NCBI RefSeq assembly: GCF_021440085.1
Contig: NZ_JAKCPW010000006.1
Location: 452,067-516,066 of the forward strand
Direction: 5' to 3'
DNA: 64,000 nucleotides
Source of the DNA: Dyadobacter sp. CY261
GTDB lineage: Bacteria; Bacteroidota; Bacteroidia; Cytophagales; Spirosomataceae
Part shown: one piece after another, positions 60,800-64,000 of the stretch
Layout of the letters: every line of letters begins with the position of its first letter
How positions within the stretch are numbered: position 1 is the stretch's first letter
Position numbers and translations under genes: made by a program
The notes under the pieces: model-generated
Database searches by the model: none
Seen by the model: the letters and a program-made list of their open reading frames with translations, nothing else
Told to the model about the DNA's origin: nothing

Positions 60800-62743
60800 A
60801 TGCTTATAACGCCAGGAAAATTATTAGCAACGATTAATTCTCCCGAGGATCTTCGAAAACTGGACAGTTCTCAGCTTCCCCAGGTTTGCAACGAGCTAAG
60901 GCAATTTATTATTGATAATGTGTCGGTTTATGGCGGGCATTTTGGGGCGAGCCTGGGTGTAGTCGAACTGAGTGTAGCACTTCATTATGTGTTCAATACG
61001 CCTGACGATCAGCTAGTATGGGACGTTGGTCACCAGGCTTATGGGCATAAAATACTAACAGGTCGGCGTGATGAATTTCATTCCAACCGCACCTATGGAG
61101 GCCTTTCTGGTTTTCCAAAAAGAAAAGAAAGCATTTACGACGCATTTGGTGTTGGCCATTCATCTACTTCCATATCTTCGGCGCTTGGAATGGCGGTAGC
61201 GTCGGCCCTGGAGAAAAATTTCGAGCGCCAGCATATCGCGATTATCGGCGATGGTGCTATGACTGCCGGCTTGGCTTTTGAAGGCATGAACCACGCCGGA
61301 GCGACGGATTCTAATCTCCTGATTATTCTCAATGATAACTGCATGGCCATCGACCCGAACGTTGGTGCGCTAAAAGAATATTTGACCGACATCACCACTT
61401 CTCAGACTTATAACAAGTTCAAAGATGAAGTATGGAATCTGCTCGGAAAAATGAGCAATTTCGGCAAAAGTGCGCAGGAGATTGTTTCGAAAGTCGAGAC
61501 AGCAATGAAGACTGCTATTCTTCGTCAGAGTAATCTTTTCGAATCACTCGGATTACGCTATTTCGGTCCCATAGATGGTAATGATATCGGCCATCTTACG
61601 GAGGTTTTGAAGGATCTGAAAAATATTCCAGGTCCCAAGTTGTTGCACTGCCTCACTATAAAAGGGAAAGGTTACGGCCCAGCGGAGAAAGATCAGACAA
61701 AGTGGCATGCTCCCGGCGTTTTCGACAAGATTACGGGAGAAATCAAGAAGAAAGTCTTCGACACGCCTCAGGCACCAAAATACCAGGATGTGTTTGGCCA
61801 TACGCTTGTTGAACTGGCTAAACAAAATACAAAAATCGTCGGTATTACACCGGCAATGCCATCCGGGTCCTCTTTGAACATCATGATGGAAGCCATCCCA
61901 GACCGCGCATTTGACGTAGGTATTGCTGAACAACATGCAGTCACATTCTCGGCGGGAATGGCAACCCGTGGCGATGTCGTGTTTTGCAATATCTATTCAA
62001 CATTCATGCAACGTGCCTACGATCAGGTAGTGCATGATGTGTGCATTCAGGAGTTGCCTGTTATATTTTGTCTGGACAGGGCAGGCTTAGTAGGTGCCGA
62101 CGGACCAACGCATCATGGGGTTTACGACATTGCATTTATGCGCTGCATTCCGAATATGATTGTTGCATCTCCAATGAACGAGCAAGAGCTCCGGAATATG
62201 ATGTATACAGCTCAGCTAGATTCCTTCCAATCGGGCAAAAATGCATTCACCATTCGTTATCCAAGGGGAAACGGTGTAATGCCAGACTGGAAGATGCCGT
62301 TTGAAGAAATAGAAATTGGTAAAGGGAGAAAGGTGAGAGGAGGCAGCGATCTAGCAATATTATCCTTTGGTCCGCTTGGCAACTATGCTTTAAAGGCATG
62401 CGAAGAGCTGGAAAATCAAAGCATTAGTGTCGCACTTTTCGATATGCGCTTTTCAAAGCCCTTAGATGAGGCTATGCTTCACGAAATTTTCTCCACCTAT
62501 GATAGGGTCATGACTTTGGAAGATGGCTGCTTACAGGGCGGATTTGGTAGCGCTATTCTTGAATTTATGATTGACAATGGATATAATAGCCAAGTTAAGC
62601 GCTTGGGAATTCCTGATTTCATAGTGGAACATGGAGAACCTGCAGAGCTATATCATGAATGCGGTATCGACACGCTCGGAATCGTCGCTGCATCCGTTCA
62701 GTTCATGCAGCAGCAGTCGCGAGCCGCTTCGCTATTGCACTAG
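60800..62743 (+). CDS. dxs: 1-Deoxy-D-xylulose-5-phosphate synthase
   Basis: 647-aa thiamine diphosphate enzyme that starts the MEP pathway from pyruvate and glyceraldehyde 3-phosphate. The ThDP/Mg2+ site is IIGDGAMTAGLAFEGMNHAG near residue 150 and NDNCMAIDPNVG near residue 177. VWDVGHQAYGHKILTGR lies near residue 73, the glutamate activator is in DVGIAEQHAVTFSAG near residue 372, and the C-terminal domain has YDRVMTLEDGCLQGGFG. The upstream ATG at 60795 opens only a 5-codon frame. The downstream 1 kb has no clear gene. Confidence 0.96.
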   Translation: MLITPGKLLATINSPEDLRKLDSSQLPQVCNELRQFIIDNVSVYGGHFGASLGVVELSVALHYVFNTPDDQLVWDVGHQAYGHKILTGRRDEFHSNRTYGGLSGFPKRKESIYDAFGVGHSSTSISSALGMAVASALEKNFERQHIAIIGDGAMTAGLAFEGMNHAGATDSNLLIILNDNCMAIDPNVGALKEYLTDITTSQTYNKFKDEVWNLLGKMSNFGKSAQEIVSKVETAMKTAILRQSNLFESLGLRYFGPIDGNDIGHLTEVLKDLKNIPGPKLLHCLTIKGKGYGPAEKDQTKWHAPGVFDKITGEIKKKVFDTPQAPKYQDVFGHTLVELAKQNTKIVGITPAMPSGSSLNIMMEAIPDRAFDVGIAEQHAVTFSAGMATRGDVVFCNIYSTFMQRAYDQVVHDVCIQELPVIFCLDRAGLVGADGPTHHGVYDIAFMRCIPNMIVASPMNEQELRNMMYTAQLDSFQSGKNAFTIRYPRGNGVMPDWKMPFEEIEIGKGRKVRGGSDLAILSFGPLGNYALKACEELENQSISVALFDMRFSKPLDEAMLHEIFSTYDRVMTLEDGCLQGGFGSAILEFMIDNGYNSQVKRLGIPDFIVEHGEPAELYHECGIDTLGIVAASVQFMQQQSRAASLLH

Positions 62744-63185
62744 GTTCGAAGGCAAGATACCAGCTAAGGCCGGTCGTCAGATCAGCTTTTCTTTTTTGTC
62801 CAATCTAGGCGATCCCGATTGAGCGCAACCTAAATTAAATTCCGCTTGACGGGAGGCGGGCCGAGGAAGAAGGGAGGTCAACAGCGATCCTGACCATTCC
62901 AATGTCCCAAACGCAAGAAGGCCCTTTAGTTGTGTTAACCGAAAAGCTGGGCGCTTCTTCTTAGGGATGTTTATATGGGCGAAAACAGAAGATATAGCTA
63001 GCGTTTGAAATCAGCCTCGGACAGTTCTCTGGCGGTCCTCCCAGGCGTCAACATTGGAGTTACTTCACATTTAATTCAGTGTCATAACTTTTCGGGATTT
63101 ACGTCTAATCGGTTTCCCATTACACTTCAAGCGCTGTAAAATGTATGCCGCTTTTTGGCAGCAACCCCAGTTTTTATCTTATTTA
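62744..63185. other. Intergenic stretch without recognisable gene
   Basis: 442 bases after dxs. No frame over 60 codons with protein-like composition is seen, and no clear terminator follows dxs. A short frame (62902-62964) encodes only 20 residues. It may be the decayed end of a former gene, or ordinary spacer in front of an rRNA operon. Confidence 0.5.
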
Positions 63186-63314
63186 ATGAGCAGACCGTTA
63201 TTAAGTAAATTTGAGCATGCACAAGCCAAATCAAACGGCATGCCGTTCACGCTGGGTCACCGCCGGGTCAGGCCAGATAAATACCACCCGCACAAAGGTC
63301 ACAAGCAGGATTAA
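63186..63314 (+). CDS. Possible 42-aa basic small protein
   Basis: ATG frame of 42 codons (MSRPLLSKFEHAQAKSNGMP through FTLGHRRVRPDKYHPHKGHKQD), strongly basic and His-rich, with no membrane segment. It is antisense to another open frame at 63268-63468, so only one of the two can be real. I do not recognise a family. A conserved basic tail could bind RNA, but this is only composition. Confidence 0.25.
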   Translation: MSRPLLSKFEHAQAKSNGMPFTLGHRRVRPDKYHPHKGHKQD

Positions 63315-63605
63315 CTGTCTTAATAATGTTATCACGGCAAATCCCTTCGGCATTATCAAATAGGAGCTGTTTTACATGAACTAGTACAGCTCGATGATGA
63401 AATTCAAAATAGGCCTTTAAATGTCGGGCCCATCTTGGCAACATAATCGGATTGTCGAAGCGACACAAGCACGGCTCCAGCTGCTTATGCCCCGTAGTAG
63501 CAAAAGTATAAATCCAATGGTGACTAATTGCCCTAGCACAAAAAAAGCGGGAAAAGCTGCGTTAAAAATTGCATAAACGTTTGCTACGCCCCATTTTTCA
63601 TTCAT
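63268..63605 (-). pseudogene. Possible frameshifted membrane-protein remnant
   Basis: Two overlapping minus-strand frames cover this stretch. The upstream one (63605 to 63417) starts MNEKWGVANVYAIFNAAFPA and has one good transmembrane helix (FFVLGQLVTIGFILLLLRG). The downstream one (63468 to 63268) starts in another frame and reads FHHRAVLVHVKQLLFDNAEG. Together they could be one gene split by a single frame change. Neither is convincing alone. Confidence 0.25.
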
Positions 63606-63666
63606 ACAAGCATGTTCTAATAGTTCTCTGTCTGGATGTAATAAAGGTAAACATGCCTATAAACGC

Positions 63667-63696
63667 AAAAAGCATCCTTTTGAGGGGATGCTTTTT
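63667..63696 (-). terminator. Terminator downstream of the 5S-like copy
   Basis: AAAAAGCATCC (63667-63677) pairs with GGATGCTTTTT (63686-63696) with an 8-base loop (TTTTGAGG). On the minus strand the T-run follows the stem, which is the right direction for rRNA transcripts entering from the right edge. Confidence 0.85.
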
Positions 63697-63709
63697 GTTT
63701 GTTAAAATT

Positions 63710-63917
63710 GTGGCGGCTACCTACTTTACCAGGTTTGATCCAAGCCTGCGCGGCGCGGTATCATCGGCGGTTCTGGGCTAGGTGCCCCCGGCTAGGTGCC
63801 CCCGGCTAGGCGCCCCCAGCTTAGCCAGCCGCTCTTAACTTCTCTGTTCCGGGCCGGGGTGGCGTACCACTGGGGAGAGGTGAAGCGAACGTTGCTCCGA
63901 ACCAGGCCCTAAGGCAC
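63710..63917 (-). pseudogene. Swollen 5S rRNA-like copy (about 208 nt)
   Basis: Read on the minus strand, the 3' 35 bases (63710-63744) are identical to those of the normal 5S 3' end at 63962-63996. The central motif GAACAGAGAAGTTAAG and the GAACCGCCGATGATA segment are also present. Inserted within it are 14 bases at 63745-63758 (CCTGCGCGGCGCGG on the plus strand) and about 55 bases at 63780-63834. The latter is built of three 14-bp repeats (AGGTGCCCCCGGCT at 63780 and 63794, AGGCGCCCCCAGCT at 63808) plus a tail, with a further expansion nearer the 5' end. Normal 5S is about 115 nt. It is either a decaying copy or an assembly artefact. Confidence 0.7.
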
Positions 63918-63948
63918 AAAAAAAGACCATCCTTTTGAGATGGTCTTC
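63918..63948 (-). terminator. Terminator between the two 5S copies
   Basis: AAGACCATC (63923-63931) pairs with GATGGTCTT (63939-63947) with a TTTTGA-type loop. On the minus strand the T-run leads straight into the 5' end of the swollen copy. Its loop sequence is like that of the second terminator, so the 5S plus terminator unit looks duplicated. Confidence 0.85.
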
Positions 63949-63961
63949 ATGCAATGGTATT

Positions 63962-64000
63962 GTGGCGGCTACCTACTTTACCAGGTTTGATCCAAGTATC
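63962..64000 (-). rRNA. rrf: 5S ribosomal RNA, 3' end only (runs off the window)
   Basis: On the minus strand the visible part reads GATACTTGGATCAAACCTGG through GTAGGTAGCCGCCAC, the conserved 3' half of helix V/IV and helix I of a 5S rRNA. The rest lies beyond position 64000, where the 23S and 16S genes of this operon should follow. Identity rests on 39 bases plus the 5S motifs of the adjacent copy. Confidence 0.75.

Overview
This window is a chromosomal segment of a Bacteroidota bacterium, most likely a Cytophagales member close to Dyadobacter. The lineage call is an inference. It rests on promoters of the TAnnTTTG (-7) type, few Shine-Dalgarno sequences, and families typical of the phylum: DUF4296, DUF2480, a NagB-PIG-L fusion, bacterial GH3 proteins, RES toxins and a short rpmH-rnpA unit. 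Almost all of it is core genome. I see no insertion sequence, prophage, CRISPR array or integrative element.

Layout. 1-4.1 kb: tpiA, an OmpA-like protein and two glycosyltransferase-like genes, with a tandem-repeat and inverted-repeat spacer after tpiA. 4.1-9.1 kb: a decayed membrane ORF, a conserved unknown, an isochorismatase-fold hydrolase and uvrA. 9.1-11.4 kb: a two-gene Xre/ParS-RES toxin-antitoxin module with an inverted repeat in front of it, an FAH-family enzyme and a small secreted protein. 11.7-16.1 kb: der, era and an LTA-synthase-like sulfatase on the minus strand. 16.2 kb: initiator tRNA-Met. 17-22.3 kb: a DUF6056 membrane protein, rpmH, rnpA, an S41 protease, tsaB and DUF2480. 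22.2-25.7 kb: a minus-strand DUF58/Bat-like/VWA/rnhB cluster. 25.8-33 kb: a DUF4296 lipoprotein and a plus-strand series of glycan-type genes (three GT2 enzymes, a methyltransferase, a five-bladed propeller protein and a PhyH-type dioxygenase), interrupted by an M20 peptidase and by broken DUF4258/DUF2283 remnants.

33-36 kb: a small membrane protein, dxr and a GH3-family adenylating enzyme. 36.3-38.8 kb: mreBCD, with a large hairpin between mreB and mreC. 39-42 kb: an ECF sigma factor with a zinc anti-sigma-like partner, gmk, nadD and two small exported proteins. 42.1-48.5 kb: an AraC regulator with paired TTGTACAA palindromes, an acyl-CoA dehydrogenase, two tandem paralogous polytopic glycosyltransferase-like proteins and a stand-alone MutS ATPase domain. 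48.5-54.3 kb: serS, lysC, ribH, a TPR protein and glyA, all on the minus strand. 54.6-62.7 kb: the NagB-PIG-L fusion, an unreported-size 54-aa membrane protein, mutL, two tandem rhomboids and dxs. 62.7-64 kb: a gene-poor stretch, then the 3' end of an rRNA operon on the minus strand. That end holds a partial normal 5S rRNA followed by a second 5S-like copy swollen to about 208 nt by internal insertions, including three 14-nt tandem repeats.

The most unusual items are the swollen 5S copy, the mreB-mreC hairpin with a promoter-like box in its loop, the repeat-rich spacers, the small unannotated ORFs, and the loss of endonuclease motifs in MutL. I do not see a convincing entirely new multi-gene system. 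The glycan-modification cluster at 28-33 kb is the best candidate for specialised biology.
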